A model generated the notes under the pieces. It saw nothing but the letters and a program-made list of their open reading frames with translations. It was not told the origin of the DNA and searched no databases. A stretch of DNA of 64,000 bases, taken from assembly GCF_019145375.1 (NCBI RefSeq), contig NZ_JAHSTX010000003.1, positions 1-64,000 on the forward strand. The letters are read 5' to 3'. The stretch comes from Pseudomonas triticicola (GTDB lineage Bacteria > Pseudomonadota > Gammaproteobacteria > Pseudomonadales > Pseudomonadaceae). Both the position numbers and the translations under genes were made by a program. This document shows, piece by piece, positions 9,510 to 18,815 of this stretch. Position 1 is the stretch's first letter, and each line of letters begins with the position of its first letter.

Positions 9510-10111
9510 GAGCCAGTTCCTAACAGCAGCGCCCGATGCTCATCGAAATAACGCAGTGCGTCATGAATCGCGTTGATGGCGGCACGGGAAGTTATGGTCG
9601 CGCCAGCGATTTGATCGAACTGCCCCTGATCCTTTTTCAGCGCCCAACCGGCGTCTGTCGGCTCAGTACGGGATGTGCCGACGAAGGCCTGAAGCCAGGC
9701 ATTCGGCCATTCACCGATGTGACCACCCAATCCCGGCGTTTCGCGCTGCTCAAGGGTTTTCACGCCTAGAACTCTGCCGTTTGCATCGATGGCTATCAGC
9801 AGTTCCAGAGTACCTGCGTAACCTTCGCTGCGACTGCGCAACAGCACCGCGACTGTCTGTCCGGAGCGGGTCGCTCGATAGCCGCCTGACAGCGTGCTAT
9901 GGCGCAAAACAGGCTCGGCGAGCGTCAGCGGTTGCTCCAGCGGCTGATTATCGTAGAGCGCGGCAGGCATGACATCGAGCAATTGGCGGCTGTCGAGCAA
10001 GCGCTGCTCGCTGGCAATCTGCGGTGCACTGCTGCGCTGCAACACGTATGTCGCGCTCGCGCCAATGAGTGCCAGCAGCACCAGGGTCGCGACGCTCGCT
10101 GGGCCGTTCAC
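9506..10111 (-). CDS. rsxG: Electron transport complex subunit RsxG (FMN-binding)
   Basis: 201-residue protein: one N-terminal membrane helix (about 5-22) and a periplasmic FMN-binding domain. The flavinylation motif DQIAGATIT is present; the last Thr is where ApbE attaches FMN covalently by a phosphoester bond. The family segment ETPGLGGHI is also conserved. The GTG at 10111 is taken as the start because it overlaps the rsxD stop (GTGA) and gives the expected short cytoplasmic N-terminus; the longer open frame upstream lies inside rsxD. In canonical Rsx/Rnf, RsxG passes electrons between the membrane subunits and, in E. coli, keeps SoxR reduced. Confidence 0.88.
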   Translation of the reverse strand: MNGPASVATLVLLALIGASATYVLQRSSAPQIASEQRLLDSRQLLDVMPAALYDNQPLEQPLTLAEPVLRHSTLSGGYRATRSGQTVAVLLRSRSEGYAGTLELLIAIDANGRVLGVKTLEQRETPGLGGHIGEWPNAWLQAFVGTSRTEPTDAGWALKKDQGQFDQIAGATITSRAAINAIHDALRYFDEHRALLLGTGS

Positions 10112-11091
10112 GCGGTCGCCTTCGACTGGCGGCTGGCGGCGAAGCGCTCCAGCGTCGGCACCAGCAGATTCATCAGCAACACCGCAAACGCGACGCCGTC
10201 CGGGTAACCACCCCAAGTACGAATCAGATAGGTGAGCAAGCCGACGCCAATGCCGAACAGCAGGCGGGCGAGGGCGCTTTTCGCGCCGGACACAGGTTCG
10301 GTCACGATAAAAAATGCACCGAGCATGGTCGCGCCGCTGAGCAGATGAAACAGCGGCGAACCATGGGAATCCGACCCCGATCCGTTCCAGCACAACAGGC
10401 TGATGACAAACAGGCTGGCGAGCATCCCCACCGGTGCGTGCCATGAAAAGATCCGCCGCTGCAACAGCAGCAGGCCGCCGAGCAGAAACGCCAGATTCAC
10501 CCATTCCACACCGCGCCCGCCGAAGCGGCCGAAGGCCGGGTTGCTGGCGAACAGCTCATCGACGGTCAGGCTTTTATTGATGCGCAGACTGTCCAGTGCC
10601 GTGGCCTGCGCCCAAGCGTCCGGTGCTGGAGCCGGGTTGAAAACCTGTTGCAACGCCGAGAGGAAATCGAGGCCATGACCGGGCCAATGCGTCATCACAT
10701 GCGGAAACAGCGCCATGCTCAGGACAAAGCCAAGCATCGCCGGGTTGAACGGGTTTTTGCCGACGCCGCCATACAGGTGCTTGCCGAATAACAAGCCTGA
10801 AACGGTCGCGGTGACCGTCAGCCACCAAGGGCAATAGGCCGGCAGCGCAACGGCCAGCAACATTGCACTGACCAGCGCGCTGCCATCACGCAGTGCCGTT
10901 TGTACCGCTTGCCGACGCAGACGGGCGACGCTCGCTTCGACGAGCAAAGCACTGACAACCGCCAACAGCAAATTGATCAACACGCCCCAGCCATACAGCC
11001 AGAACAAAGCGAGCAGCCCCGGCAGCGCCGCGAGCAGCACGGTATTCATCGCCTGTTGCAGGCGATCGTCCGCTGCCTCAAGGGGTGGCAT
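10108..11091 (-). CDS. rsxD: Electron transport complex subunit RsxD
   Basis: 327-residue polytopic membrane protein homologous to RsxD/RnfD/NqrB. The FMN-carrying motif [10 protein letters not shown] is in the second half, and the loop [15 protein letters not shown], conserved in the family, is intact. Somewhat shorter than the E. coli protein (about 350). Directly downstream of rsxB with a 14-base overlap. In complete operons rsxC lies between these two genes; here nothing can fit between them. Confidence 0.9.
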   Translation of the reverse strand: MPPLEAADDRLQQAMNTVLLAALPGLLALFWLYGWGVLINLLLAVVSALLVEASVARLRRQAVQTALRDGSALVSAMLLAVALPAYCPWWLTVTATVSGLLFGKHLYGGVGKNPFNPAMLGFVLSMALFPHVMTHWPGHGLDFLSALQQVFNPAPAPDAWAQATALDSLRINKSLTVDELFASNPAFGRFGGRGVEWVNLAFLLGGLLLLQRRIFSWHAPVGMLASLFVISLLCWNGSGSDSHGSPLFHLLSGATMLGAFFIVTEPVSGAKSALARLLFGIGVGLLTYLIRTWGGYPDGVAFAVLLMNLLVPTLERFAASRQSKATA

Positions 11092-12082
11092 GGTCTTGCA
11101 CCTGGCGCTCGGCGTCAGTCACGGCTTGCTCCAGTGCTGCGATCTGCTCCGGCGCAGCCTCCGCTGCCTGAGCCTTTTTCAACTCGGCGCGGCGCATGGC
11201 CAGTTGAATCTTCGCCCGTTTCAACTCCGCGTCGTTGCTCGGAGCAGAAACGGCGGGAATCACCGGTTGGCTGCTTTCCAGCTTCGCCAGCGCTTGCTCG
11301 GCGGCTTCGAATTGTTGCTGCAGGACGATCAGTTGCGACTGCTGTTCGAACGTCGGCGGATGGCCGAAAGCTTTCAGCGATTTATGCAACTGAGCCCGAC
11401 TCATCGCCACATCGACCTTGGCCTTCTTCAGCGCCGCATCAGCGTTCGCGGCTTTTTGCGCACGCACCCGCTCCAGCGCAGCCTGCACCGGGTCGGCGGT
11501 CGAGACTTGCGGTTGTGCCGCACGCGCGGCTCGCGCTTCACGTTCAGCCTGCTTTTGCTGTTCTTCACGCAGCAGGCGCTGGTTGCGGCGCTCGAAACGC
11601 TGGCGCGCATGGTCACGTTTGATCGCGCGGGCGCGCTGTTCTTCGAGATCAAATGCGAGACCGCCAACCACTGGGATCGTGTTCGCAGGCAAAGGATGCA
11701 TTTCGATGCAGTCGACCGGGCACGGCGCAACGCACAGATCACAACCGGTGCATTCGTCGATCAGCACCGTGTGCATGAGTTTTGCCGCGCCGACGATGGC
11801 GTCGACCGGGCAGGCCTGAATGCACTTGGTGCAGCCGATGCATTCGGCCTCGCGGATGAAGGCGACTTGCGGCGGTGCCGGGCCACGGCTGATGTCCAGT
11901 TCCAGGACCGGTATTTTCAACAGCTCGGCCAGCGCAGCGATGGTTTCTTCGCCGCCCGGCGGGCATTTGTTGATCGGCTCACCGTCAATAATGCCTTGCG
12001 CATAGGGTTTGCATCCGGGATGGCCGCACTTGCCGCATTGGGTCTGCGGCAGCAGGGCATCGATGCGTTGAAGCAGACTCAT
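11078..12082 (-). CDS. rsxB: RsxB-type ferredoxin without membrane anchor, fused to an RsxC-like tail
   Basis: 334 residues. Residues 1-60 form the RnfB four-cysteine domain (Cys16, 19, 24, 40; CGKCGHPGC). Residues 80-125 hold two [4Fe-4S] ferredoxin motifs (Cys81/84/87/91 and Cys111/114/117/121). From about 145 to the end the protein is a charged, Ala/Lys/Glu/Gln-rich helical region with repeated phrases such as [13 protein letters not shown] and [13 protein letters not shown], resembling the C-terminal repeat tail of RsxC. Usual RsxB is about 190 residues and begins with a membrane helix; no such helix exists here or in the frame upstream, which lies inside rsxA. The start ATG overlaps the rsxA stop by four bases. 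Probably a soluble or peripherally bound electron carrier. Confidence 0.85.
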   Translation of the reverse strand: MSLLQRIDALLPQTQCGKCGHPGCKPYAQGIIDGEPINKCPPGGEETIAALAELLKIPVLELDISRGPAPPQVAFIREAECIGCTKCIQACPVDAIVGAAKLMHTVLIDECTGCDLCVAPCPVDCIEMHPLPANTIPVVGGLAFDLEEQRARAIKRDHARQRFERRNQRLLREEQQKQAEREARAARAAQPQVSTADPVQAALERVRAQKAANADAALKKAKVDVAMSRAQLHKSLKAFGHPPTFEQQSQLIVLQQQFEAAEQALAKLESSQPVIPAVSAPSNDAELKRAKIQLAMRRAELKKAQAAEAAPEQIAALEQAVTDAERQVQDHATP

Positions 12083-12648
12083 GTTTTGATCAATCCACTG
12101 AATCCGAGAAAAATCACTGCGATCAGTCCAGCGCTGATCAGGTCGATCGGCAGGCCGCGAAAGGGCAGGGGAATATCGTTGTCGGCCGTGCGCTCGCGCA
12201 GGTCGCAGAACACACTCAACACCAGCCAGAAACCCAGCCCGGCGCCGATACTCAATGCTGTCGCGTGCAGCAGGCCTTGATCGTTTTGCGCATTGATCAA
12301 CGCCAGCCCGAGTACGCCGGCATTGCCCAGCAGCAGCGGCCACAATCCGTCGAACGGCCAATCCGGCAGCCCGCGCGCCAGCAGTTTCAGCAGCGGCGCG
12401 ATCAACAACACACTCAACGGCAGAAACACGAACAGGCGCAGCGCTTCAAGCTGCAACGGCAGCAGTATCCACTGCCAGATCGCCTGACCAATAACGCTGA
12501 CTACCAGCATCAGGCACAACGTCGCCAATCCCAGCGCATGTACCTGGCGTCGGCTGCCCGCCAGCAGCGGAGCGACGCCCAGCGGCCAGTGCAACACGAA
12601 ATTGTTGAGCAGCGCAGCACTGATCAGCGTTAACACGAGTTCGGTCAT
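12079..12648 (-). CDS. rsxA: Electron transport complex subunit RsxA, lacking both cluster cysteines
   Basis: 189-residue, six-helix membrane protein, first gene of the operon. N-terminal NNFVL and the central [11 protein letters not shown] align without gaps to canonical RsxA. At the two positions that normally read GLCP and TNCAV, both cysteine ligands are replaced: position 26 is Ala (GVAPLL) and position 110 is Ala (GNAGV). In Rnf and Nqr structures these cysteines, together with two from RsxE, hold an iron-sulfur cluster in the centre of the membrane, so this subunit cannot hold it in the usual way. The metG terminator and about 60 bp separate it from metG upstream. Confidence 0.87.
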   Translation of the reverse strand: MTELVLTLISAALLNNFVLHWPLGVAPLLAGSRRQVHALGLATLCLMLVVSVIGQAIWQWILLPLQLEALRLFVFLPLSVLLIAPLLKLLARGLPDWPFDGLWPLLLGNAGVLGLALINAQNDQGLLHATALSIGAGLGFWLVLSVFCDLRERTADNDIPLPFRGLPIDLISAGLIAVIFLGFSGLIKT

Positions 12649-12707
12649 GGTTCTGCCAGCGAAACGGGCGGGTGTCTCTTAAGGGTAGGCACTATCGGGC
12701 CAGATAT

Positions 12708-12746
12708 GAAAAATCCCACCGGCATGCAGAGCACGTCGGTGGGATC
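12708..12746 (-). terminator. Terminator of metG
   Basis: Nine-pair stem atcccaccg / cggtgggat followed by a T run on the minus strand, directly after the metG stop. Confidence 0.8.
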
Positions 12747-12762
12747 GTTTTGCGGCAACGTC

Positions 12763-14814
12763 TTACTTGATGCGCTGACCTGGCTTGGCGCCGCTGTCCG
12801 GGCTCAGCAGGTAGATCTCTTCACCGCCGGGGCCGGCTGCCATCACCATGCCTTCGGAAATACCGAACTTCATTTTCCGTGGCTTGAGGTTGGCGATCAT
12901 CATGGTCAGGCGACCGTCGAGCTTGGACGGATCCGGATACGCGCTCTTGATCCCGGAGAACACGTTGCGTTGCTCGTCACCGATGTCGAGGGTCAGACGC
13001 AGCAGCTTGTCGGCGCCTTCGACGTGTTCGGCCTTGACGATCAAAGCGACGCGCAAATCGATGGCGGCAAAGGCATCGAAATCGATTTCCGGCGACAGCG
13101 GATCCTTGGCCAGTTCGCCGTTGCCCGCAGGGGCGGCTGCGCCAGTGTCGGTCTGGCTGGCGGTCAGGTCTTCCTTGGAGGCGTCGGTCATGGCTTGCAC
13201 TTTTACCGGGTCGATGCGGGTCATCAACGGTTTGAATTCGTTGAGCTGGTGATTGGCCAGCAGGGTGGTGTGGTCATTCCAAGTCAGCGGCGCGACGTTG
13301 AGGAACGCCTCGGCATCTGCGGCCAGCAGCGGCAGTACCGGTTTGAGGAAGATCACCAACTGGCGGAACAGGTTGATGCCGGTGGCGCAGATTGCCTGGA
13401 CTTCATCCTGCTTGCCTTCCTGCTTGTTCAGCGACCACGGGGCCTTGTCGGCGATCCACGCGTTGGCGCGGTCAGCCAGGGCCATGATTTCACGCATCGC
13501 GCGGGCAAAATCTCGGGCTTCGTAAGCGTCGGCAATGCTCGGCGCAGCGGCGAGGAAGGCCTCGGTCAGCTCCGGCGCGGCATTGTTGTCGACCAGCAGG
13601 CCGCCGTTGCCCTTGTGGATGAAACCGGCGCAACGGCTGGCGATGTTGACCACTTTGCCGACCAGGTCGGAGTTGACCTTCTGCACGAAGTCCTCGAGGT
13701 TCAGATCGAGGTCATCGACGCCACGGCCCAGCTTGGCTGCGTAGTAATAGCGCAGGTATTCCGGCGACAGATGATCGAGATAAGTGCGGGCCTTGATGAA
13801 GGTGCCGCGCGACTTGGACATTTTCTGGCCATTGACGGTCAGGTAGCCGTGCACGTTGATGCCGGTCGGCTTGCGGTAGCCGGCGCCTTCGAGCATGGCT
13901 GGCCAGAACAGCGCGTGGAAATTGACGATGTCCTTGCCGATGAAGTGGTACAGCTCGGCAGTCGAGTCCTTGCCCCAGAACGCGTCGAAGTCCAGCTCCG
14001 GCGTGCGGTTGCAGAGGTTCTTGAAGCTGGCCATGTAGCCGATCGGTGCATCCAGCCAGACGTAGAAATACTTGCCCGGCTCGCCCGGAATCTCGAAGCC
14101 GAAATACGGCGCATCGCGGGAAATGTCCCACTGCTGCAGACCGGCATCCAGCCATTCGGCGATCTTGTTGGCCACGGCGTCCTGCAGGGTGCCGCTGCGG
14201 GTCCAGGCCTGGAGCATTTCCTGGAAATCCGGCAGCTTGAAGAAGAAGTGCTGGGAATCCTTGAGCACCGGGGTGGCGCCGGAGATCGCCGACTTTGGAT
14301 CCTTCAGGTCAGTCGGTGCGTAGGTCGCGCCGCATTTTTCGCAGTTGTCGCCGTACTGGTCTTCGGTGCCACATTTCGGGCAGGTGCCCTTAATGAAGCG
14401 GTCGGCCAGGAACATTTTCTTTTCCGGGTCGAAATACTGGGTGATCGAGCGCTGGGCGATGTGCCCGGCGTCACGCAGCTTGAGGTAGATCTGGCTCGAC
14501 AGCTCACGGTTTTCTTCGGCGTGAGTGGAGTGGAAATTGTCGAAATCGACGAGGAAGTCGGCAAAGTCGGCGCTGTGTTCAGCCTGCACGTTGGCGATCA
14601 GTTGTTCCGGGGTGATGTCTTCCTTTTCCGCGCGCAGCATGATCGCCGAACCGTGGGCGTCGTCGGCGCAGACATAGATGCATTGGTTGCCGCGATGCTT
14701 CTGGAAGCGCACCCACATATCGGTCTGGATGTATTCCAGCATGTGGCCAAGGTGGATCGAACCGTTGGCGTAGGGCAGGGCGCTGGTGACGAGGATCTTG
14801 CGTGGCTCGGACAT
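12763..14814 (-). CDS. metG: Methionyl-tRNA synthetase
   Basis: 683-residue class I synthetase that charges elongator and initiator tRNA-Met. The HIGH-type motif is HLGH near residue 22, the KMSKS loop is present as KMSKSRGTF, and a zinc-knuckle insertion has paired CxxC motifs (CPKC, CEKC) around residue 145. The C-terminal 110 residues form an OB-fold tRNA-binding domain (IDLRVALIV...), as in dimeric E. coli-type MetG. Transcribed away from mrp, with which it shares a 320-bp intergenic region; this gene pair is conserved in gamma-proteobacteria. Confidence 0.97.
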   Translation of the reverse strand: MSEPRKILVTSALPYANGSIHLGHMLEYIQTDMWVRFQKHRGNQCIYVCADDAHGSAIMLRAEKEDITPEQLIANVQAEHSADFADFLVDFDNFHSTHAEENRELSSQIYLKLRDAGHIAQRSITQYFDPEKKMFLADRFIKGTCPKCGTEDQYGDNCEKCGATYAPTDLKDPKSAISGATPVLKDSQHFFFKLPDFQEMLQAWTRSGTLQDAVANKIAEWLDAGLQQWDISRDAPYFGFEIPGEPGKYFYVWLDAPIGYMASFKNLCNRTPELDFDAFWGKDSTAELYHFIGKDIVNFHALFWPAMLEGAGYRKPTGINVHGYLTVNGQKMSKSRGTFIKARTYLDHLSPEYLRYYYAAKLGRGVDDLDLNLEDFVQKVNSDLVGKVVNIASRCAGFIHKGNGGLLVDNNAAPELTEAFLAAAPSIADAYEARDFARAMREIMALADRANAWIADKAPWSLNKQEGKQDEVQAICATGINLFRQLVIFLKPVLPLLAADAEAFLNVAPLTWNDHTTLLANHQLNEFKPLMTRIDPVKVQAMTDASKEDLTASQTDTGAAAPAGNGELAKDPLSPEIDFDAFAAIDLRVALIVKAEHVEGADKLLRLTLDIGDEQRNVFSGIKSAYPDPSKLDGRLTMMIANLKPRKMKFGISEGMVMAAGPGGEEIYLLSPDSGAKPGQRIK

Positions 14815-14907
14815 GGGGCTTCGCTACTTGATGAAACGGAGGTCGGCCACTATAAAGCGCCGGCGCATATTTTTCACCCCTGCGCCACTGGGTACTTTGA
14901 GCGCTCG

Positions 14908-15040
14908 TGTGGTGAGGGGATTTATCCCCGTTCGGCTGCGCAGCAGTCGTGGATATCGTTACACACGCAGCTCCTGATGTACCGGGGGCGCAGGTTTTGG
15001 GGCGGCTTCGCCACCCAACGGGGTTAAATCCCCTCACCAT
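14908..15040. repeat. Intergenic inverted repeat, family B copy 1
   Basis: Starts tgtggtgaggggatttatcc and ends with its inverted counterpart (ttaaatcccctcaccat). The two arms enclose about 85 bases. Related copies are at 30147-30267 and 42638-42759. It lies between the divergent metG and mrp genes, so it could affect either promoter. Confidence 0.8.
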
Positions 15041-15134
15041 AGTGGCTTTTCAGCGCAAGTAATCTGTTCGCCTCAAATCGGTGTCCAGCGTACGATAGCC
15101 GCCATCTTTTCCAGTCTTGTTATCGGAGTTGCCC

Positions 15135-16229
15135 ATGAGCGCCGTCACTCGCGCAGCGGTGGAAGCCGTCCTCAGCCAATACACCGACCCTTACCTGAAC
15201 CAGGACCCGGTCAGCGCCGGGTGCGTGAAAAACATCGAGATCATCGGTGACCGCGTCAATGTGCAGCTGGAAATCGGCTACGCCGCCGGCCTGTTCAAGA
15301 GCGGCTGGGCACAACTGCTGCAACTGGCCATCGAAAACCTCGACGGCGTGGTCATCGCCCGCGTCGAGGTCACCAGCGTGATCGCCCCGCACAAGGCCCA
15401 AGCGCAGATTCCGGGACTGGCCAACGTCAAGAACGTCGTCGCCGTCGCGTCCGGCAAGGGCGGCGTGGGCAAATCCACTACCGCTGCCAACCTCGCGCTG
15501 GCGCTGGCCCGTGAAGGCGCCAAAGTCGGCATCCTCGACGCCGATATCTACGGCCCGAGCCAGGGCATCATGTTCGGCATCCCCGAGCGCACCCGTCCTG
15601 AGGTCAAGGACCAGAAATGGTTTGTGCCGCTCAAGGCTCACGGCGTGGAAGTCATGTCGATGGCGTTCCTGACCGACGACAACACGCCGATGGTCTGGCG
15701 CGGGCCGATGGTTTCCGGGGCGCTGCTGCAACTGGTTACGCAAACTGCTTGGGGCGATCTGGATTATCTGGTCATCGACATGCCGCCAGGCACCGGCGAC
15801 ATCCAGCTGACCCTGGCGCAGAAAGTCCCGGTGGCGGGTGCGGTGATCGTCACTACGCCGCAGGATCTGGCGCTGCTCGACGCGCGCAAAGGCGTGGAAA
15901 TGTTCCGCAAGGTCAACATTCCGGTGTTGGGCGTGGTGGAAAACATGGCCGTGCACATCTGCTCGAACTGTGGGCATGCCGAGCATCTGTTCGGTGAAGG
16001 TGGCGGCGAGAAACTGGCCACCCAGTACGGTGTCGAACTGCTGGCCTCGCTGCCGCTGTCGATGCTGATCCGCGAACAGGCCGATGGCGGCAAGCCGACG
16101 GTGATTGCCGAGCCGGACAGCCAGATTGCCATGGTCTATCAGGAGCTGGCCCGCCACGTCGGTGCGCGAATCGTGTTGCAGGAAGCGGCCACGCCAGCGA
16201 TGCCGAATATCACCATCAGCGACGATTGA
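15135..16229 (+). CDS. apbC: Iron-sulfur cluster carrier ATPase Mrp/ApbC
   Basis: 364-residue cytoplasmic protein of the Mrp/NBP35 family that binds and hands on [4Fe-4S] clusters. An N-terminal MIP18-like (DUF59) domain covers about 1-90, followed by a P-loop ATPase with the deviant Walker A GKGGVGKST near residue 110 and the cluster-binding CSNC motif near residue 280 (HICSNCGHAEHLFG). The ATG at 15135 is favoured because CGGAG stands nine bases before it. Divergent from metG. Confidence 0.93.
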   Translation: MSAVTRAAVEAVLSQYTDPYLNQDPVSAGCVKNIEIIGDRVNVQLEIGYAAGLFKSGWAQLLQLAIENLDGVVIARVEVTSVIAPHKAQAQIPGLANVKNVVAVASGKGGVGKSTTAANLALALAREGAKVGILDADIYGPSQGIMFGIPERTRPEVKDQKWFVPLKAHGVEVMSMAFLTDDNTPMVWRGPMVSGALLQLVTQTAWGDLDYLVIDMPPGTGDIQLTLAQKVPVAGAVIVTTPQDLALLDARKGVEMFRKVNIPVLGVVENMAVHICSNCGHAEHLFGEGGGEKLATQYGVELLASLPLSMLIREQADGGKPTVIAEPDSQIAMVYQELARHVGARIVLQEAATPAMPNITISDD

Positions 16230-16252
16230 TCCATCGGCAGCGCTGAAAAACC

Positions 16253-16342
16253 TGTGGGAGCGAGCCTGCTCGCGAAAGCGGTAGATCAGACAACCATTGG
16301 GTTGAATGACACACCGCATTCGCGAGCAGGCTCGCTCCCACA
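16253..16342. repeat. REP-type inverted repeat, family A copy 1
   Basis: Twenty-two-base arms tgtgggagcgagcctgctcg(cg) and the inverse, about 45 bases apart. Located between convergent mrp and the SDR gene. Seven more copies occur in this window. Confidence 0.9.
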
Positions 16343-16360
16343 TTTGTTTCAGGGTGACAG

Positions 16361-17119
16361 TCAGATGCGCAAGCCGCCATCCATCTCCAGAATCCGCCCG
16401 GTGTAGTAGTCGTTCTCGAAGATATACGCCGCCGAATGGGCAATCTCTTCCGGCTTGCCCATGCGCTTGAGCGGAATGCCCGACGTCATCTTCTCCAGCG
16501 CTTCCGGTTTCATGCCCAAAGTCATCTCGGTTTCGATAAAGCCCGGTGCAATGCCCGCGACGCGAATGCCGTAACGCGCCAGTTCCTTCGCCCAGGTTAC
16601 GGTCGCCGCCGCGACGCCAGCCTTGGCTGCGGAATAGTTGGTCTGGCCGACATTGCCCGCACGGGAGATCGACGAAATGTTGATGATCGCGCCGCTGTTC
16701 TTCAGCTCGACCATCTTCGCTGCGACTTCACGGGTGCAGAGGAACACGCCGGTCAGGTTGACATCGATCACCGCCTGCCACTGGGCCAGACTCATCTTGG
16801 TCATCTCGCCGTCCTTGACCTTGAGCAGCAGACCATCGCGCAGGATCCCGGCGTTGTTGATCAGGCCGTGGATGGCACCGAAGTCTTCGGCCACTTGCGC
16901 GACCATGTGCTCGACCTGTTCTTCATTGGCGACGTTGCACAGATAGCTGCGCGCTTCGACACCCTTGGCTTTGCAGGCGGCCACGGCGTCGTCGAGTTTT
17001 TCCTGATTCAGATCGACCAGGGCCAGCTTCGCGCCCTTGCCGGCGAAATACTCGGCCATGGAACGGCCCAAACCCTGGCAACCGCCGGTGATAATGATTA
17101 CTTTGTCGTTGAGTTGCAT
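16361..17119 (-). CDS. SDR family oxidoreductase (FabG-like)
   Basis: 252-residue short-chain dehydrogenase. The nucleotide-binding motif TGGCQGLG replaces the usual TGxxxGxG spacing at residue 11; the NAG motif (LINNAG), catalytic Ser in ISSISR, and YSAAK (Tyr and Lys) are all present. Similar to 3-oxoacyl-ACP reductase, but it is not in a fatty-acid operon, so its substrate is unknown. Residue 27 of the open frame (ATG 17119) is chosen as start because the segment gcggga gives suitable ribosome-binding spacing. Its PAO1 counterpart is, from memory, PA4389, upstream of the hugZ-fxsA-groESL block as here. Confidence 0.85.
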   Translation of the reverse strand: MQLNDKVIIITGGCQGLGRSMAEYFAGKGAKLALVDLNQEKLDDAVAACKAKGVEARSYLCNVANEEQVEHMVAQVAEDFGAIHGLINNAGILRDGLLLKVKDGEMTKMSLAQWQAVIDVNLTGVFLCTREVAAKMVELKNSGAIINISSISRAGNVGQTNYSAAKAGVAAATVTWAKELARYGIRVAGIAPGFIETEMTLGMKPEALEKMTSGIPLKRMGKPEEIAHSAAYIFENDYYTGRILEMDGGLRI

Positions 17120-17282
17120 TCGCATGTCCCGCTGGCAGGTCTGAGTTGTTTTTGTTGTCGGCAACGCTCGATCGGCACCGGTCAGGCCTGGTTGCACACG
17201 AACATTTGCCCGATGCGCGCCGGTTACTTTTCGCTGCGCGCCTGTCCGTTTTCTAGACGGAACCCATTTAAGGAGTCACAAA

Positions 17283-18008
17283 TTGAGCGCTGAAGTGGCG
17301 AAGAATGCCCGAGAATTGCTTCTCAAGGAATACCGTGGAGTGCTGTCGACCCACTCCAAATCGATGCCGGGTTTTCCCTTTGGCTCGGTTGTGCCGTATT
17401 GCCTGGACGAGCAGGGTCGGCCGCTGATCCTGATCAGCCGCATCGCCCAGCACACGCATAACCTGCAGAAAGATCCGAAGTGCTCGATGCTGGTGGGCGA
17501 GCGCGAGGCCGACGATGTGCAGGCGGTCGGGCGGCTGACTTATCTGGCCCATGCGCAGAAACTCGAAGACCCGGCAGCCATTGATGCCGCAGCCGAGCGT
17601 TATTACCGCTATTTCCCCGACTCGCAGAATTACCATCAAGCCCATGATTTCGATTTCTGGGTGCTCGATCCGGTGCGCCATCGCTACATCGGCGGGTTTG
17701 GCGCGATTCACTGGATCGACGATCTGACCCTGGCCAACCCGTTCGCCGGCAAGGCCGAAATCAGCATGGTCGAGCACATGAACAGCGATCACGCCAAGGC
17801 CATCGCCCATTACGTCGAGCTGGCCGGGCTGCCCAACAGCACGCCGGCGCAACTGGCCGGGATTGACAGCGAAGGCATGCACCTGCGCATTGGTCAGGCC
17901 GTCTATTGGTTGCCCTTCGCGGCGCCATGTAATACGCCGACACAAGTGCGCGAGGCCTTGGTTTCTCTGGCTCACGCCCAGTCCTGGCCGAAAAAAGCGC
18001 AAAGTTAA
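17283..18008 (+). CDS. hugZ: HugZ-type haem-utilisation / PNPOx-fold protein
   Basis: 241 residues with an N-terminal split-barrel flavin-reductase-like (PNPOx) domain (about 5-135) and a C-terminal DUF2470 domain (about 160-235, with VEHMNSDHAKAI). Members bind or degrade haem (HugZ/HutZ) or act as related haem-handling proteins. The start codon is TTG, supported by a strong AAGGAG at a seven-base spacing and the absence of a nearby ATG. No haem receptor gene is adjacent, so a role in haem iron use is inferred from the family alone. Confidence 0.78.
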   Translation: MSAEVAKNARELLLKEYRGVLSTHSKSMPGFPFGSVVPYCLDEQGRPLILISRIAQHTHNLQKDPKCSMLVGEREADDVQAVGRLTYLAHAQKLEDPAAIDAAAERYYRYFPDSQNYHQAHDFDFWVLDPVRHRYIGGFGAIHWIDDLTLANPFAGKAEISMVEHMNSDHAKAIAHYVELAGLPNSTPAQLAGIDSEGMHLRIGQAVYWLPFAAPCNTPTQVREALVSLAHAQSWPKKAQS

Positions 18009-18079
18009 GCTTGAATTCACGCAAGGGCGACGTCATCTAAGGCTTACTGCAAGGCATTTCTTGCGTTGAGGAAACTTTG

Positions 18080-18556
18080 ATGCGCCCTTTTCTGTTGCTC
18101 TTTCTGCTGTTTCCAGTGCTGGAGCTGTTTGTATTCGTCAAAGTGGCAGGCTCTATCGGGTTTTTCCCGGCCCTGCTGCTGATCATTCTCGGCTCGATGT
18201 TCGGTGTGTTCGTCCTGCGCGTCGCCGGTCTGGCCACCGCACTGCGTGCCCGGGAAAGCCTGAACCGCGGCGAATTGCCCGCGCAGACCATGCTCGAAGG
18301 CCTGATGCTGGCACTGGCCGGCGGCTTGTTGATCATCCCCGGCTTCATCAGTGACGTGGTCGGTCTGGTGATGTTGTTGCCGGTCACCCGTCGTCTGCTG
18401 GCGAACAAGATGCGCCAGCGTGCCGAAGACCAGGCCATGCGCCAGCGTGCTTTCGCCGACGACCTGCAACCCCGTGGCGGCCCGGCTCCGCGCGAGCCGC
18501 TCGGTCGAGAGCCGAACGTGATCGAAGGCGAGTTCGAACACCGCGACAACAAGTGA
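18080..18556 (+). CDS. fxsA: FxsA family membrane protein
   Basis: 158 residues with three to four hydrophobic helices in the first 110 positions and a charged tail rich in Arg, Ala and Pro. FxsA is a small inner-membrane protein that, when overproduced in E. coli, relieves exclusion of phage T7 by the F-plasmid PifA protein; its normal function is not known. ATG at 18080 with GAGGAA before it. It precedes groESL, a conserved arrangement in Pseudomonas. Confidence 0.88.
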   Translation: MRPFLLLFLLFPVLELFVFVKVAGSIGFFPALLLIILGSMFGVFVLRVAGLATALRARESLNRGELPAQTMLEGLMLALAGGLLIIPGFISDVVGLVMLLPVTRRLLANKMRQRAEDQAMRQRAFADDLQPRGGPAPREPLGREPNVIEGEFEHRDNK

Positions 18557-18568
18557 CATCAGCATCGA

Positions 18569-18597
18569 CACGGCACCTGCGGGTGCCGTGCTCTTTT
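18569..18597 (+). terminator. Terminator between fxsA and groES
   Basis: Eight-pair stem cacggcac / gtgccgtg with loop ctgcgg, followed by ctctttt. It separates fxsA from the heat-shock promoter. Confidence 0.75.
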
Positions 18598-18642
18598 ATG
18601 GCCGTTATTTAGTGTGTCTGAATGAAAAATTTTTTCCGCCAG

Positions 18643-18674
18643 CCCTTGTAATCGGCTTGTGCGCCCCTATGTAT
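18643..18674 (+). promoter_or_regulatory. Sigma-32-type heat-shock promoter of groESL
   Basis: A -35-like CCCTTGTAA at 18643-18651 and a -10-like CCCCTATGTAT at 18664-18674 fit the RpoH consensus CTTGAA ... CCCCATNT with normal spacing. It is about 140 bases upstream of groES, leaving a long leader. Pattern match only. Confidence 0.65.
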
Positions 18675-18815
18675 CGGTCACCGAAAGGTTTCCGGTATTC
18701 AAACCGGACAGACTTGCGCGGTTCGCTCGACGGACCGCAACCGGCGCAGGCCGGATTCGTTAAACCCGCCGGGACTACACCGGCCGATGAAAACCACAAT
18801 TAGGAGAGATCGACA

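Noticed and set aside
12706..15027. A 773-codon open frame on the strand opposite metG
   Set aside because: It is the antisense shadow of a GC-rich housekeeping gene; its protein has no recognisable domain and metG is certain.
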